A DNA stretch of 64,000 nucleotides from Flavobacteriales bacterium UBA720 (GTDB lineage: Bacteria; Bacteroidota; Bacteroidia; Flavobacteriales; Weeksellaceae), in assembly GCA_002297505.1 (NCBI GenBank), contig DBLQ01000001.1:26393-90392 (forward strand), written 5' to 3'. This document shows positions 26,013-35,193 of this stretch, piece after piece. The notes under the pieces were generated by a model, which had not been told where the DNA came from, ran no database searches, and saw nothing but the letters and a program-made list of their open reading frames with translations. Both the position numbers and the translations under genes were made by a program. Positions within the stretch are counted from its first letter, which is position 1; every line of letters begins with the position of its first letter.

Positions 26013-26819
26013 ATGAAAATCCTAAAAATCTCCTCTTATGGTTTGGTCGCTCTTGGCTTGGTAGCCTGCGTTACCAATCCGATTACCGGGCGCTCTTCCA
26101 TCCAGATTGCTAACAATTCTGAGATTGCTACAGCTGCTGCGTCAGAATACCGCACAACGCTGGCCAAAGCTAAAGTGATTACCGGAACAGCCGATGCCAA
26201 CCGTGTGAAGAATGTAGGTGCCAAAATCAAAAATGCGGCTTATGCTTATTATAAAAGTATTGGTCGTGAGTCTGCACTCAATGGTTACAATTGGGAATAT
26301 AATTTGATACAGGATCCTCAGTTAAATGCATGATGTATGCCCGGCGGGAAAGTTGCTTTTTACACTGGAATTATGCCGGTTTGCAAAGACGATAATGGTG
26401 TAGCCGTGGTGATGGGTCACGAAGTTTCCCATGCTCTGGCAGGTCATGGTAACGAAAGAATTTCTCAAGCGATGTTGGCTCAATATGGCGGAAGCCTTTT
26501 GGGTGGCAGCATGTCCAATAGCCAATGGTCCAGTATTTTTGAACAGCTTTATCCTTTGGGTGCTCAGGTTGGTCTGATGGCGTATGGCAGAAAGCAGGAA
26601 TCCGAAGCTGATGAAATGGGACTGTATCTGATGGCTATGGCGGGTTACGACCCAAGAAATGCCACATCATTCTGGCAAAGAATGGAAGCATCTTCTACGG
26701 GAAGCCGTCCGCCTGAATTTCTTTCCACACACCCTAACCCTGCAAATAGAATCGCAGATCTGAACGCCGATATGCCAAAAGCTTTACAGTATTATAAAGC
26801 CGCAGGAGGTAAACTTTAA
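26013..26819 (+). pseudogene. M48 family metalloprotease lipoprotein, interrupted by in-frame TGA
   Basis: One continuous frame of 268 codons with a single internal TGA at 26331-26333 (codon 107). The first part has lipoprotein signal MKILKISSYGLVALGLVAC and the second carries the zinc motif HEVSH (136-140) and the ESEAD ligand region (196-200) of BepA/Oma1-like M48 peptidases, which work in periplasmic protein quality control. Relatives have Trp in the sequence NAWCMPGGK, so a TGG-to-TGA change explains the stop. Re-initiation at the ATG at 26337 would give a protease without export signal. It may be a true nonsense allele or a sequencing error. Confidence 0.85.
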
Positions 26820-26852
26820 AATTTTTCTTAATTTTATTGAAAAATCACAATT

Positions 26853-27125
26853 ATGAAAAGTTTAATCGTTATCGGAATCGTTCTTTTTGGTATTGGCGGA
26901 CTTCTGTTCTACCTTAATGATATGGCAGTGGATTTGCGCGTGGTGTATGGTTCACTATGTGGAATTGGCATTGGTCTGATCATTGGCGGTCTGGTCGGCT
27001 ATCTCAGCAAAGGAAGTGCGGTGAAAGAGGCTCAGATCCGGCAGGAACTGAAAAGGTTACAGCAGGAAAAGGCTGAGCTGGAAAAACAAAGGGTAGAAAA
27101 TACCGTGGGGCACAATAATTATTAA
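26853..27125 (+). CDS. Small two-helix membrane protein with coiled-coil tail
   Basis: 90 residues. Two hydrophobic segments (about 3-21 and 32-51) with Gly-rich faces (GIGIGLIIGGLVGYL) are followed by a charged heptad-like tail (EAQIRQELKRLQQEKAELEKQRVE). No known family. It lies 33 nt after the M48 gene and may be co-transcribed. Its stop is 1 nt from the stop of the convergent AraC gene. Confidence 0.78.
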   Translation: MKSLIVIGIVLFGIGGLLFYLNDMAVDLRVVYGSLCGIGIGLIIGGLVGYLSKGSAVKEAQIRQELKRLQQEKAELEKQRVENTVGHNNY

Positions 27126-27126
27126 T

Positions 27127-27972
27127 CTAGAGATTTTTAATAAATTGACCAGGCGTGGTATTGGTATACTTCTTAAAGATTTTATTAAAATACGTAATAT
27201 TATTAAATCCTGTAGCATAGCAGCTTTCTGCTATGCTTTTTTCTTGCGAGAGCAGGATGCAGGCCTTGTCAATCCTGTAGCGGTTTACAAACTCCACAAA
27301 AGTCAGTGACGTTGCTTTCTTAAAAAAATTACAGAATGCCGGTTTGGTGAGATTGGCCAGATGTGCGGCCTGCATAATATCAATGTCGTTCTGATACCCA
27401 TTTTCTACATATGTAAAAACGGCTTCCAGACGGGTCCGGTTCCGCGATACAATGGTGTACGGCATCACTTCGGTATTCATCACCTCGTATTCATTAGTCC
27501 TTGCAAGCTCAAATAGGATGTCCAGAAGAAGAAGATAGCGCGTGTAGCCTTCGGCGGATGCCAGCTGCTCCAGCTTTGGAATCAGCCGATTTTTTATGGT
27601 TGAAGAGAAGAGCACACCATAGCGGGACATTTCCAATAATTTCCTGATGGCGGCAGAGTCCGGCTCGCCTTCCGGCAGAGAAAGGATTTCTTCTTTAAAA
27701 AGAACGACGATTTCCTCGTGCGGATCTGTAGCGTTGAGACCAAAACCCGAATGTGGAATGTTGGATCCTATCAGCGCCAGTGCGCCGTCTTCGAAATGGC
27801 TTTTATGATAACCCACGTGTCGCGTACCTTTTCCGTTGAAAACACAAACAATCTCAAATTCAACGTGATAGTGGTATTGCCAGTTCAGTTCCGAGATGGG
27901 AACGTCCTTGATATGCAGCACTTTGAAAGAGCTGTTTTCGTCCGGCGTAATGTGTTCAAGTATAACTTTCAT
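27127..27972 (-). CDS. AraC family transcriptional regulator
   Basis: 281 residues: an N-terminal cupin-like sensing domain (YHYHVEFEIVCVFNGKGTRHVGYHKS) and a C-terminal pair of helix-turn-helix motifs (DIMQAAHLANLTKPAFCNFFKKATSLTFVEFVNRYRIDKAC ... SIAESCYATGFNNITYFNKIFKKYTNTTPGQF). Ligand and targets are unknown; sugar or metabolite sensing is typical. Its promoter carries two 12-bp direct repeats (27977-27988 and 28013-28024) suited to AraC-type autoregulation. Confidence 0.94.
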   Translation of the reverse strand: MKVILEHITPDENSSFKVLHIKDVPISELNWQYHYHVEFEIVCVFNGKGTRHVGYHKSHFEDGALALIGSNIPHSGFGLNATDPHEEIVVLFKEEILSLPEGEPDSAAIRKLLEMSRYGVLFSSTIKNRLIPKLEQLASAEGYTRYLLLLDILFELARTNEYEVMNTEVMPYTIVSRNRTRLEAVFTYVENGYQNDIDIMQAAHLANLTKPAFCNFFKKATSLTFVEFVNRYRIDKACILLSQEKSIAESCYATGFNNITYFNKIFKKYTNTTPGQFIKNL

Positions 27973-27976
27973 TCAA

Positions 27977-28024
27977 GTTAATATTGTTTGGAAACAAAAA
28001 TAAACAAAAGATGTTAATATTGTT
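27977..28024 (-). promoter_or_regulatory. AraC promoter with paired direct repeats
   Basis: GTTAATATTGTT occurs identically at 27977-27988 and 28013-28024, 36 bp apart. Between them is a perfect minus-strand TATTTTTG box (28002-27995). Two same-orientation sites flanking a promoter are what an AraC-family dimer would bind; autoregulation is inferred. Confidence 0.5.
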
Positions 28025-28138
28025 CTATTTTTGGTTTATTATGTTAAACAATTGTTGAATAAAAGCTTATATTTTCGTAGTACAAAAATGATTTCTCACA
28101 GGAGAGATTTTTTGTGAATTTTTAAGGTCTATATATGA

Positions 28139-28175
28139 AGAAGGCTGGAAATCGTTTCCAGCCTTCTCATATTTT
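28139..28175 (+). terminator. Strong hairpin terminator, better suited to the plus strand
   Basis: A perfect 13-bp stem (AGAAGGCTGGAAA / TTTCCAGCCTTCT) with a 3-nt loop. The plus strand continues CATATTTTTTT, a good U-tract after five bases. On the minus strand, where the porin gene ends 21 nt away, the following sequence is T-poor. Either it is a poor bidirectional terminator for the porin gene or it ends a plus-strand transcript from about 28080. Confidence 0.6.
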
Positions 28176-28187
28176 TTTCAGATTTGG

Positions 28188-28811
28188 TTATTTGAAGTTA
28201 TAACCAATACCTAAGATAAACATGCTCGGTCTGTTATCGTAACGGATTTCTGTATTGTCTCCTGCAATGGTGCTGATATATTTTCTGGAATCTTTAGAAA
28301 ATGCACCTTCGAATCTTGCATTAACAACAAATTTTGACAAAGTTGCCTGAGCACCAAACTGATAACCTACTGTAAATTCCTTCGTCGCATTCTCTTTGAA
28401 ATTTTGGAATGTATTGTCTGTAGTCAGGTTGTAAGACGCTACCGGACCTACGAAAGCAGCCAGTTTTCCCAGCAGGAAGTTGTGCCCCACCATTACAGGA
28501 ACGTCGATTCTGTTGCTTTTTGCCTCGATGTTTACAGTCGCACCATTTACGCTGGCTGTTGCTTCATTCTTGATAGAGGTGTAATAGATCTCCGGCATCA
28601 CGAACCAGCCACCTACTGGCGAGCCGATTTTGAAAGCAAGACCTGCGTTGAAGCCTGTATTTTCTTTTTCACCATTGATGGTTCCTTTAAAATTATCCCA
28701 GCTGGCAGATGAGGTATTAAAAAGGGCGTTGGCTCTCACACCTACCGTTACTTGCGAATAAGCCATCATTCCCAGGAACATTGCGGCTGCGCTAATCAGT
28801 TTTTTAGTCAT
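28188..28811 (-). CDS. Outer membrane beta-barrel protein (OmpX/porin-like)
   Basis: 207 residues. The signal peptide (to about residue 19, MMAYSQ) is followed by alternating amphipathic strands ending in Phe-Lys (FILGIGYNFK), the pattern of an eight-stranded outer-membrane barrel (PF13568-like). It starts 26 nt after mlaF on the same strand, so it probably belongs to the mla operon; whether it acts with Mla in outer membrane lipid balance is speculative. Confidence 0.88.
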   Translation of the reverse strand: MTKKLISAAAMFLGMMAYSQVTVGVRANALFNTSSASWDNFKGTINGEKENTGFNAGLAFKIGSPVGGWFVMPEIYYTSIKNEATASVNGATVNIEAKSNRIDVPVMVGHNFLLGKLAAFVGPVASYNLTTDNTFQNFKENATKEFTVGYQFGAQATLSKFVVNARFEGAFSKDSRKYISTIAGDNTEIRYDNRPSMFILGIGYNFK

Positions 28812-28837
28812 TGTCGTTTGATTTTATTATAGTTTAA

Positions 28838-29653
28838 TTAATGTGGTGGATGGTTGTTATCCGGCTTTGTATGTGGCATCAGGCTGGTCTGATCATTTTC
28901 AAGCATGAATTCTCTGAGCTGCTTGAATAGCTCCGAAGAATATACGAAATCAATCAGATTTTTATTTTTAGCCGTGGCCAGTATATCTTTGTCACCTTCC
29001 CACTCCTTTACGCCCAGTCTCAGGTAAAGAATTTTCTCTCCGATGGTCATCACGGAGTTCATATCGTGGGTGTTTATAATGGTGGTGGTATTATATTCTT
29101 TGGTGATTTCCATCAGAAGATCGTCTATCACATTGGAAGTGTAAGGATCTAATCCGGAGTTGGGCTCGTCACAGAACAGGTATTTGGGATTATTGACAAT
29201 GGCTCTCGCAATGGCCACACGTTTCTGCATCCCGCCGGAAATCTCGGAAGGAAATTTTTTATTGGCATTTTGCAGATTGACACGTCCGATGACTTCCAGA
29301 ACCTTGCGTTTTTTCTCGCGGTAGGTGAGGTTGGTAAACATATCCAAAGGGAAACTGATGTTTTCTTCCACCGTCATAGAGTCGAAAAGTGCACTGCCCT
29401 GGAAAACGGTTCCGATCTCAGCTCTCAGGGATTGTTTTTCTTCCCGGGACATGGTCACGATGTCTCTGCCGTCAAAAAGAATGCTTCCGCTGGAGGGTTC
29501 GTACACATTGAGAAGCGACTTGAGGAAAACCGTCTTTCCGGAACCACTCTGCCCGATGATCAGGTTCACTTTTCCGGTATCGAAAGTGGTAGAAATGCCT
29601 TTGAGCACCTCTACATTGTCGAAACTTTTTCTTAATTCTTTGACCTCTATCAT
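28838..29653 (-). CDS. mlaF: Phospholipid ABC transporter ATP-binding protein MlaF
   Basis: 271 residues from the ATG at 29653, which overlaps the mlaE stop as ATGA. Walker A GQSGSGKT (34-41), signature SGGMQKR and Walker B YLFCDEP are present; the MlaF-type SGGMQ signature distinguishes it from other ABC ATPases. It drives the MlaE permease that moves phospholipids between inner and outer membranes. A hydrophilic C-terminal tail ends HPPH. No mlaD gene is in the adjacent sequence. Confidence 0.94.
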   Translation of the reverse strand: MIEVKELRKSFDNVEVLKGISTTFDTGKVNLIIGQSGSGKTVFLKSLLNVYEPSSGSILFDGRDIVTMSREEKQSLRAEIGTVFQGSALFDSMTVEENISFPLDMFTNLTYREKKRKVLEVIGRVNLQNANKKFPSEISGGMQKRVAIARAIVNNPKYLFCDEPNSGLDPYTSNVIDDLLMEITKEYNTTTIINTHDMNSVMTIGEKILYLRLGVKEWEGDKDILATAKNKNLIDFVYSSELFKQLREFMLENDQTSLMPHTKPDNNHPPH

Positions 29654-30405
29654 CAGCTCAGTAACATTTGGGTTAATAATAAGTCCATGATAATCACGGA
29701 TACCATGGTCCAAACCACGGCCTGCGTACTGGCACGTCCTACCTCCAATGAGCCGCCTTTGACATTATAACCAAAGTAAGCAGGAATGGTGGCAATTAAA
29801 AAAGCAAAAACTGCTGTTTTCAGAAATGCATACCAGATAAAGTAAGACGGCATGTACATCTGGATACCTGTGATGTAGTCGGCTTTGGTCCAGTTGCCTG
29901 TCGCCATTCCGGCCACGTAACCACCCCAGATTCCCACAACGATACTGATGGCGATGAGCAGAGGATTAAAAATTACGCTGGCAACCACCTTGGGTAATAT
30001 GAGGAAATTCGGTGAATTGACACCCATAATGTCAAGCGCGTCAATCTGCTCCGTAACCCTCATGGTTCCGATGCTTCCTGCGATATAAGAACCAACTTTT
30101 CCCGCTAAAATCACAGAGATAATCGTCGGCGAAAATTCTAGAATCAAGACCACCTTCGTGGCATATCCGATGAAACTGTTGGGAATCGGGAATGAGGATG
30201 CACTGAAGTTGTTGTACATCTGGATCGCCACTACGGCGCCGACAAAAAATGAGGTGAAGAGGACAAGACCAAAGGAGTTGACACCCAGGTCGTAGAATTC
30301 CCGCACCAGAAGTTTGAGATAAACGTTACGTTTCTGGGGTTTGCTCATCACTTTTCCCATCAGCATAAAGTATTCTCCTACAGATTCGAATAATCTTTTT
30401 AACAT
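29653..30405 (-). CDS. mlaE: Phospholipid ABC transporter permease MlaE
   Basis: 250 residues with five to six hydrophobic segments and the MlaE hallmark GAVVAIQMYNNF and RVTEQIDALDIMGVN (about 134-148). It is the membrane core of the Mla phospholipid transporter. Starts 29 nt after the sugar transferase stop and overlaps mlaF by 1 nt in the stop/start. Confidence 0.95.
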   Translation of the reverse strand: MLKRLFESVGEYFMLMGKVMSKPQKRNVYLKLLVREFYDLGVNSFGLVLFTSFFVGAVVAIQMYNNFSASSFPIPNSFIGYATKVVLILEFSPTIISVILAGKVGSYIAGSIGTMRVTEQIDALDIMGVNSPNFLILPKVVASVIFNPLLIAISIVVGIWGGYVAGMATGNWTKADYITGIQMYMPSYFIWYAFLKTAVFAFLIATIPAYFGYNVKGGSLEVGRASTQAVVWTMVSVIIMDLLLTQMLLS

Positions 30406-30434
30406 ACTGCTAAATTAGTTTTTTTTCCTGATAC

Positions 30435-31802
30435 TTACCGGGCTTTTTTATCGCCCACAATCACCAGAAAAACAGTTTTCAGAATGATTACAATATCCAT
30501 ACTAAAGCTCCAGTTTCTCACATAAAAGGAGTCGGCAAGGATTCTTTTTTTCATTCCGAGGTTCATATCGCCCTCATCACCACGGAGGCCGCTCACCTGT
30601 GCAAGCCCGGTGATGCCGGGTTTTACCATGCTCCGCAGACTGTAACGGCTGATTTTTGGCTTGTAGTAATCGTCCACCAGCAGCATATGTGGCCTTGGTC
30701 CCACCACAGACATCTTGCCAAGAAAAACATTGATGAACTGCGGCATCTCATCCAGACTGGTTTTCCGGAGGAACTTTCCGATCTTCGTAATCCGTACGTC
30801 GTCTGCGTCCGTGGTTTTCGCGGCAGAATGTTCATTCACTTTCATAGTCCTGAATTTGAGACAATCAAAAACCTCATCATGAAAGCCATACCTTTTCTGA
30901 ATGAAAAACGGAGAGCCTTTGGAGCCATCCAATTTGATCAATAAAATGATGACGGGAAAAAGCCAGGAACAGATCCCGATCAATATCAAAACAGAAAAAA
31001 CAATATCGAAGCTCCGCTTGATGGTGGCATTGGAAAATATATCCAGAGGATACCTGGCCTGCTCCAGAACCGGAACGGTTTCTATATAACTGAATTCGTA
31101 TTCAAAAAAATGATTCTGAATCATATTCGGAACCAGCGATATTTTTACTTTGTTAAGCTCTGCCTGACGAAACAACTGGTCTTCAAAATCTTTGTTAAAA
31201 CTATTTTCCGAGGGCAGAAATAGGGTGTGGATGCCATTCTTTTTCCAGAAATCCACAATGCTGTGAAAATCATAATTTCCTTTGTAACTGAATGTTTTGT
31301 AGCCAAAATCTTTTCGCTCCTCCAATATGTTCTTGAGAACTGTGGTGGAAGCATTTTCGCCGAGGAACATGACGTTACGGTGGTTTTTACCGATACTCCG
31401 GATGTACTTCAGGACAAAGTAGATTATCGTTTTAATTGGCAGGACAATGCACAGAAGAATAATGGCCAGGTAGAAACGTTCCGTCTTCAAAAAATCGTTG
31501 TTACTGACTTTGCCGAGGAGCAGCACACCCATAAAAAAGAAAAAGACATGCAGAATGATACGCTCCAGGTAAATGGTGTAGGTCACATTTCTGGGAATGT
31601 GATAAAGCCTTGTGCGGCCACTGAGCAAAATCCAGAACAGACACAGGAGCAGGATGGACAGCACGTTTTGCTCCATCGTCTCGGAATCGTACTTGACTTC
31701 AAAGTTTCTCCAGTAATAAGCCACGAAAACAGAAGCTACCAGAATCATATCGAGTAGAATCACAAAGGCTTTGAAATACCGGGAATACCTGAGTCTCTGC
31801 AT
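30435..31802 (-). CDS. Polyprenyl-phosphate sugar phosphotransferase (WcaJ/WbaP-like)
   Basis: 455 residues. Four N-terminal TM helices and a CoA-binding-like nucleotide domain (VMFLGENASTTVL) precede the bacterial sugar transferase domain with a membrane helix and the conserved KFRTM, RKTSLDEMPQFINVFLGKMSVVGPRP and KPGITGLAQVSGLRGD motifs (about residues 330-405). It loads the first sugar-1-phosphate onto undecaprenyl phosphate for exopolysaccharide or O-antigen. No glycosyltransferase cluster is next to it. It starts 14 nt after queE and precedes mlaE by 29 nt. Confidence 0.94.
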   Translation of the reverse strand: MQRLRYSRYFKAFVILLDMILVASVFVAYYWRNFEVKYDSETMEQNVLSILLLCLFWILLSGRTRLYHIPRNVTYTIYLERIILHVFFFFMGVLLLGKVSNNDFLKTERFYLAIILLCIVLPIKTIIYFVLKYIRSIGKNHRNVMFLGENASTTVLKNILEERKDFGYKTFSYKGNYDFHSIVDFWKKNGIHTLFLPSENSFNKDFEDQLFRQAELNKVKISLVPNMIQNHFFEYEFSYIETVPVLEQARYPLDIFSNATIKRSFDIVFSVLILIGICSWLFPVIILLIKLDGSKGSPFFIQKRYGFHDEVFDCLKFRTMKVNEHSAAKTTDADDVRITKIGKFLRKTSLDEMPQFINVFLGKMSVVGPRPHMLLVDDYYKPKISRYSLRSMVKPGITGLAQVSGLRGDEGDMNLGMKKRILADSFYVRNWSFSMDIVIILKTVFLVIVGDKKAR

Positions 31803-31816
31803 AATAAACCGCCAAT

Positions 31817-32449
31817 TTAAGGAATATTCAGATACTTATGCGTTTGTATGGAAGATCGCCATTTCGGGTTTTCTAAAATGAAATCCGTAATTTTAGGATA
31901 ATTGGCGTCACGCTTGCTCCATTCGCTCTGAAGGTACAGCTCGCAATGATCTGAGACTTTAGCAGCCTGTTCTTCAGCAAATTTAAAATCATTTTGGTTG
32001 AAAATTATCATCTTCAACTCCTGGGCTTTGGTATAAATATCGGCCAGCGGAAGCCCTGTTTTTTTTGGCGACAGCGTAATCCAGTCCAGATGGCCGCTCA
32101 TCGGGTAAGCACCCGAAGTCTCTATATGAATGGTGCAGCCTAATTCTTTTAACTTCGATGTCAAAATCTCGAGATTCCACATCAGCGGTTCTCCTCCTGT
32201 GAGCACAATTGTCTTACAATATTTTGCAGCCGTTTCTGCAATTTGTTCAGTATTCATCAGTGGATGAAGCTTTGGATCCCAGCTTTCCTTCACATCGCAC
32301 CAATGGCATCCCACATCGCATCCGCCCAAACGAATGAAATAGGCCGCTTTTCCAGCATGAAATCCTTCACCCTGAATAGTATAAAAATGCTCCATTACGG
32401 GGAGCATTTTACCTTCTTTTAATAATAAATCTTCTTCTTCCTTAGTCAT
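31817..32449 (-). CDS. queE: 7-carboxy-7-deazaguanine synthase
   Basis: 210 residues from the ATG at 32449 (overlapping the folD stop by 8 nt). The radical SAM cluster motif Cys-x3-Cys-x2-Cys (CDVGCHWC) is present at about 44-51, with EHFYTIQGEG upstream and TGGEP downstream. QueE turns 6-carboxy-tetrahydropterin into 7-carboxy-7-deazaguanine for queuosine. The other que genes are not in the window. Confidence 0.96.
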   Translation of the reverse strand: MTKEEEDLLLKEGKMLPVMEHFYTIQGEGFHAGKAAYFIRLGGCDVGCHWCDVKESWDPKLHPLMNTEQIAETAAKYCKTIVLTGGEPLMWNLEILTSKLKELGCTIHIETSGAYPMSGHLDWITLSPKKTGLPLADIYTKAQELKMIIFNQNDFKFAEEQAAKVSDHCELYLQSEWSKRDANYPKITDFILENPKWRSSIQTHKYLNIP

Positions 32450-33326
32450 TATAAACTGACGTTTTATAGGCAATGATGGTATTTTTCATCAGCATCGCAC
32501 GTGTCATTGGACCCACTCCTCCGGGAACCGGCGTAATCCAACTTGCTTTTTCTGCGCAACTGTCAAAATCCACATCGCCTGCCAGATGATAACCTTTTTC
32601 TGAGTTATCTTCTACTCTTGTAATCCCCACATCTACGATTACTGCACCTTCTTTAATCATTTCTTTTTTCAAGAAATTCGGATCGCCCAAAGCGGTTATT
32701 ACGATGTCGGCCTGTTTTGTATATTCTTCTATATGTTCTGTGTAAGAGTGCGTGAGCGTTACCGTAGAATTTCCCGGGAAATCTTTTCTTCCCATCAAAA
32801 TACTCATCGGTTTCCCGACAATTCTGCTTCTTCCGATGATCACACAGTTCTTACCTTTGGTTTCGATGGCGTACCGTTCCAATAATGTCAATATTCCAAA
32901 AGGTGTGGCCGGCAGAAACGTATCCATTTCCAAAGCCATTTTCCCGAAATTTTCCGGATGAAAACCATCCACATCTTTTCTTGGGTCAATTGCCATAATA
33001 ATCTTTTCCTGATCAATTTGCTTTGGCAAAGGCAACTGAACGATGAAACCGTCCACAGCTTTTGATTTGTTCAGCTCATCAATCTTTTCCAATAGTTCCG
33101 ATTCTGAAACGGTGCTTGGAAATTTAATCAATGAAGAACTGAAACCCACTTCCTCACAATCTTTCACTTTGCTGTTCACGTAAGCCTTGCTGGCGCCGTT
33201 GTTCCCAACCAAAATGGCAACCAGATGTGGCGCTCTTCTGTTGTTGGCGAGGATTTTCTCAACCTCCTGCTTGATTTCAGCCTTGACTTCTTTTGAGACC
33301 TTGAGTCCATCTAGAATTTGTGCCAT
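32442..33326 (-). CDS. folD: Bifunctional methylenetetrahydrofolate dehydrogenase/cyclohydrolase
   Basis: 294 residues. The active-site block YVNSKVKDCEEVGF (Tyr/Lys), the folate-binding VQLPLPKQID and the Rossmann-like GRSRIVGKPMSILM plus C-terminal TPVPGGVGPMTRAML are all conserved. It interconverts 5,10-methylene-, methenyl- and 10-formyl-tetrahydrofolate. First gene of the folD-queE-sugar transferase-mlaEF-porin run. Confidence 0.98.
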   Translation of the reverse strand: MAQILDGLKVSKEVKAEIKQEVEKILANNRRAPHLVAILVGNNGASKAYVNSKVKDCEEVGFSSSLIKFPSTVSESELLEKIDELNKSKAVDGFIVQLPLPKQIDQEKIIMAIDPRKDVDGFHPENFGKMALEMDTFLPATPFGILTLLERYAIETKGKNCVIIGRSRIVGKPMSILMGRKDFPGNSTVTLTHSYTEHIEEYTKQADIVITALGDPNFLKKEMIKEGAVIVDVGITRVEDNSEKGYHLAGDVDFDSCAEKASWITPVPGGVGPMTRAMLMKNTIIAYKTSVYND

Positions 33327-33360
33327 TTTTCTTTCTTTTTACTTTTAGATTTATTTGAAG

Positions 33361-33394
33361 AAAGCGGATTGTTCCTTTCCCAACAATCCACTTT
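33361..33394 (-). terminator. Terminator of pgi
   Basis: AAAGCGGATTGTT pairs with AACAATCCACTTT (13 bp with one mismatch). Read on the minus strand it lies 7 nt past the pgi stop and is followed by a T-rich TTCTTCAAAT stretch. It separates pgi from folD. Confidence 0.75.
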
Positions 33395-33400
33395 TATGTT

Positions 33401-35044
33401 TTATCGGTTTGATTTGTAATAATTAATCAATCCGTTGGTAGAGCTGTCGTGGGTTTCCACTTGACCTTCAGCGTCCAGTTCCGGAAGGATTTTTCCGGCC
33501 AAAACTTTACCTAATTCTACTCCGAACTGGTCAAAACTGAAAATATTCCAGATCACACCCTGAACGAAAATCTTATGCTCATACAGCGCAATCAATTGTC
33601 CTAATGAAAATGGCGTCAATTCCTTAAACAAGAAAGAGTTCGTAGGTGTATTGCCCTGGAAAATTTTATAATTCAATAATTTCTCGATTTCTTCTTCTGA
33701 TTTGCCGGACGATTTCAGTTCAGCAAAAACCTCGTCTTCGGTTTTTCCAAAAGCCAAAGCTTCGGTCTGCGCAAAGAAATTGGCCAGAAGAATGTCCTGA
33801 TGTTCGCCTACTTCATTCGGAGATTTGGCATAAGCAATAAAATCTGCAGGAATCAATTCTGTTCCCTGGTGAATGAGTTGGTAGAATGCGTGCTGACCGT
33901 TGGTTCCAGGCTCTCCCCAGATGATTGGTCCCGTTTCGTATTCTACAAACTCACCATTTCGGTCCACCGATTTGCCGTTGCTTTCCATATCACCTTGCTG
34001 AAGATATGCGGAGAAACGGTCAAGGTACTGAGAATAAGGCAAAATCGCGTATGTTCCTGCCGCGTAAAAGTTTCGGTACCACACGCCCAGAACGCCCATC
34101 AACACCGGAATATTTTCCCTAAAATCTGTAGTCTGAAAATGAATGTCTGTATCGTTTGCGCCTCTCAGTAACTGTTCAAAATTGTCGTAACCAACGGACA
34201 GAACAATGCTTAATCCGATTGCGCTCCAAAGCGAGTAGCGACCGCCGACCCAATCCCAGAATTCGAAAATGTTTTCTTCAGCAATCCCGAATTTTTTTAC
34301 AGCTTCAATATTGGTGGATAATGCTACGAAATGTTTGGCGACATCTTCGTCTTTAGCACCGGATTTCAGGAACCATTCTTTCGCGGAATGCGCATTGGTC
34401 ATGGTTTCCTGTGTTGTAAAAGTCTTGGAAGCAATAATGAATAAAGTGGTTTCCGGATCAAGATCTTTCACCACTTCTACCATATGATTTCCGTCTACAT
34501 TGGAAACGAAATGTACATTCAGTCTGGTTTTAAAATGCTTCAATGCGGAGCAGACCATCACTGGTCCAAGATCAGAACCTCCGATTCCTACATTGACAAC
34601 ATCCGTGATTTCTTTACCTGTAAAACCTTTATGAGCACCGGAAATAACCGATTCCGAGAAGGCTTTCATATGATTCAGAACTTTTTGGATTGCCGGTTTG
34701 ATGTTCTCACCATCTACCAAAATCTCTTTATCAGAAAAATCTCTTAATGCGGTATGAAGCACAGCTCTGCCCTCTGTCTCGTTAATTTTGTCACCGGAAA
34801 ACATTTTCCCGATGGCTTCTTTCAGCTGAGATTCTTCTGCCAGCTGCAACAGCAATTCCAATGTTTTGGTATCTACCAGATTTTTAGAATAATCAAAAAG
34901 ATAGTTGTCCGTTTGCAAAGAAAATTCCTGAAAACGGTTTGGATTGTATTGGAAAAGGGTTCTCAGCTCAAAATCATTGTTGGCAAATTGTTGGTCCAAT
35001 GCTTTCCATGCAGTGGTCTGTGTAGGATTTATTTTAGGCAGCAT
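33401..35044 (-). CDS. pgi: Glucose-6-phosphate isomerase
   Basis: 547 residues, the size of the long bacterial Pgi. The family signatures [12 protein letters not shown] and [18 protein letters not shown] are present near the middle and the C-terminus, with catalytic Glu in [12 protein letters not shown] context. It interconverts glucose-6-phosphate and fructose-6-phosphate. Has its own promoter (35094-35121) and terminator. Confidence 0.98.
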   Translation of the reverse strand: MLPKINPTQTTAWKALDQQFANNDFELRTLFQYNPNRFQEFSLQTDNYLFDYSKNLVDTKTLELLLQLAEESQLKEAIGKMFSGDKINETEGRAVLHTALRDFSDKEILVDGENIKPAIQKVLNHMKAFSESVISGAHKGFTGKEITDVVNVGIGGSDLGPVMVCSALKHFKTRLNVHFVSNVDGNHMVEVVKDLDPETTLFIIASKTFTTQETMTNAHSAKEWFLKSGAKDEDVAKHFVALSTNIEAVKKFGIAEENIFEFWDWVGGRYSLWSAIGLSIVLSVGYDNFEQLLRGANDTDIHFQTTDFRENIPVLMGVLGVWYRNFYAAGTYAILPYSQYLDRFSAYLQQGDMESNGKSVDRNGEFVEYETGPIIWGEPGTNGQHAFYQLIHQGTELIPADFIAYAKSPNEVGEHQDILLANFFAQTEALAFGKTEDEVFAELKSSGKSEEEIEKLLNYKIFQGNTPTNSFLFKELTPFSLGQLIALYEHKIFVQGVIWNIFSFDQFGVELGKVLAGKILPELDAEGQVETHDSSTNGLINYYKSNR

Positions 35045-35093
35045 TCTTAAAATGTTTGGTTAGAAATAGACTTCGAAAAGTCAATTAGACCTG

Positions 35094-35121
35094 CAAATTT
35101 AAGAAAAATCGTACACTTCAA
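35094..35121 (-). promoter_or_regulatory. Promoter of pgi
   Basis: On the minus strand TTG (35121-35119), 17-nt spacer, then a perfect TAAATTTG (35101-35094) followed by CA. The leader would be about 43 nt. Confidence 0.65.
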
Positions 35122-35193
35122 TTTGAATATTTTTTAACATGATATTTAAGTTAAAAACCTGATGAGATCAGAGATGCGCCTGAGGCCACAGAA

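Noticed and set aside
26331..26333. Selenocysteine or recoded TGA in the M48 gene
   Set aside because: Homologues have Trp, not Cys, at this codon, and no selenocysteine insertion structure or genes are visible. A point mutation or read error is simpler.
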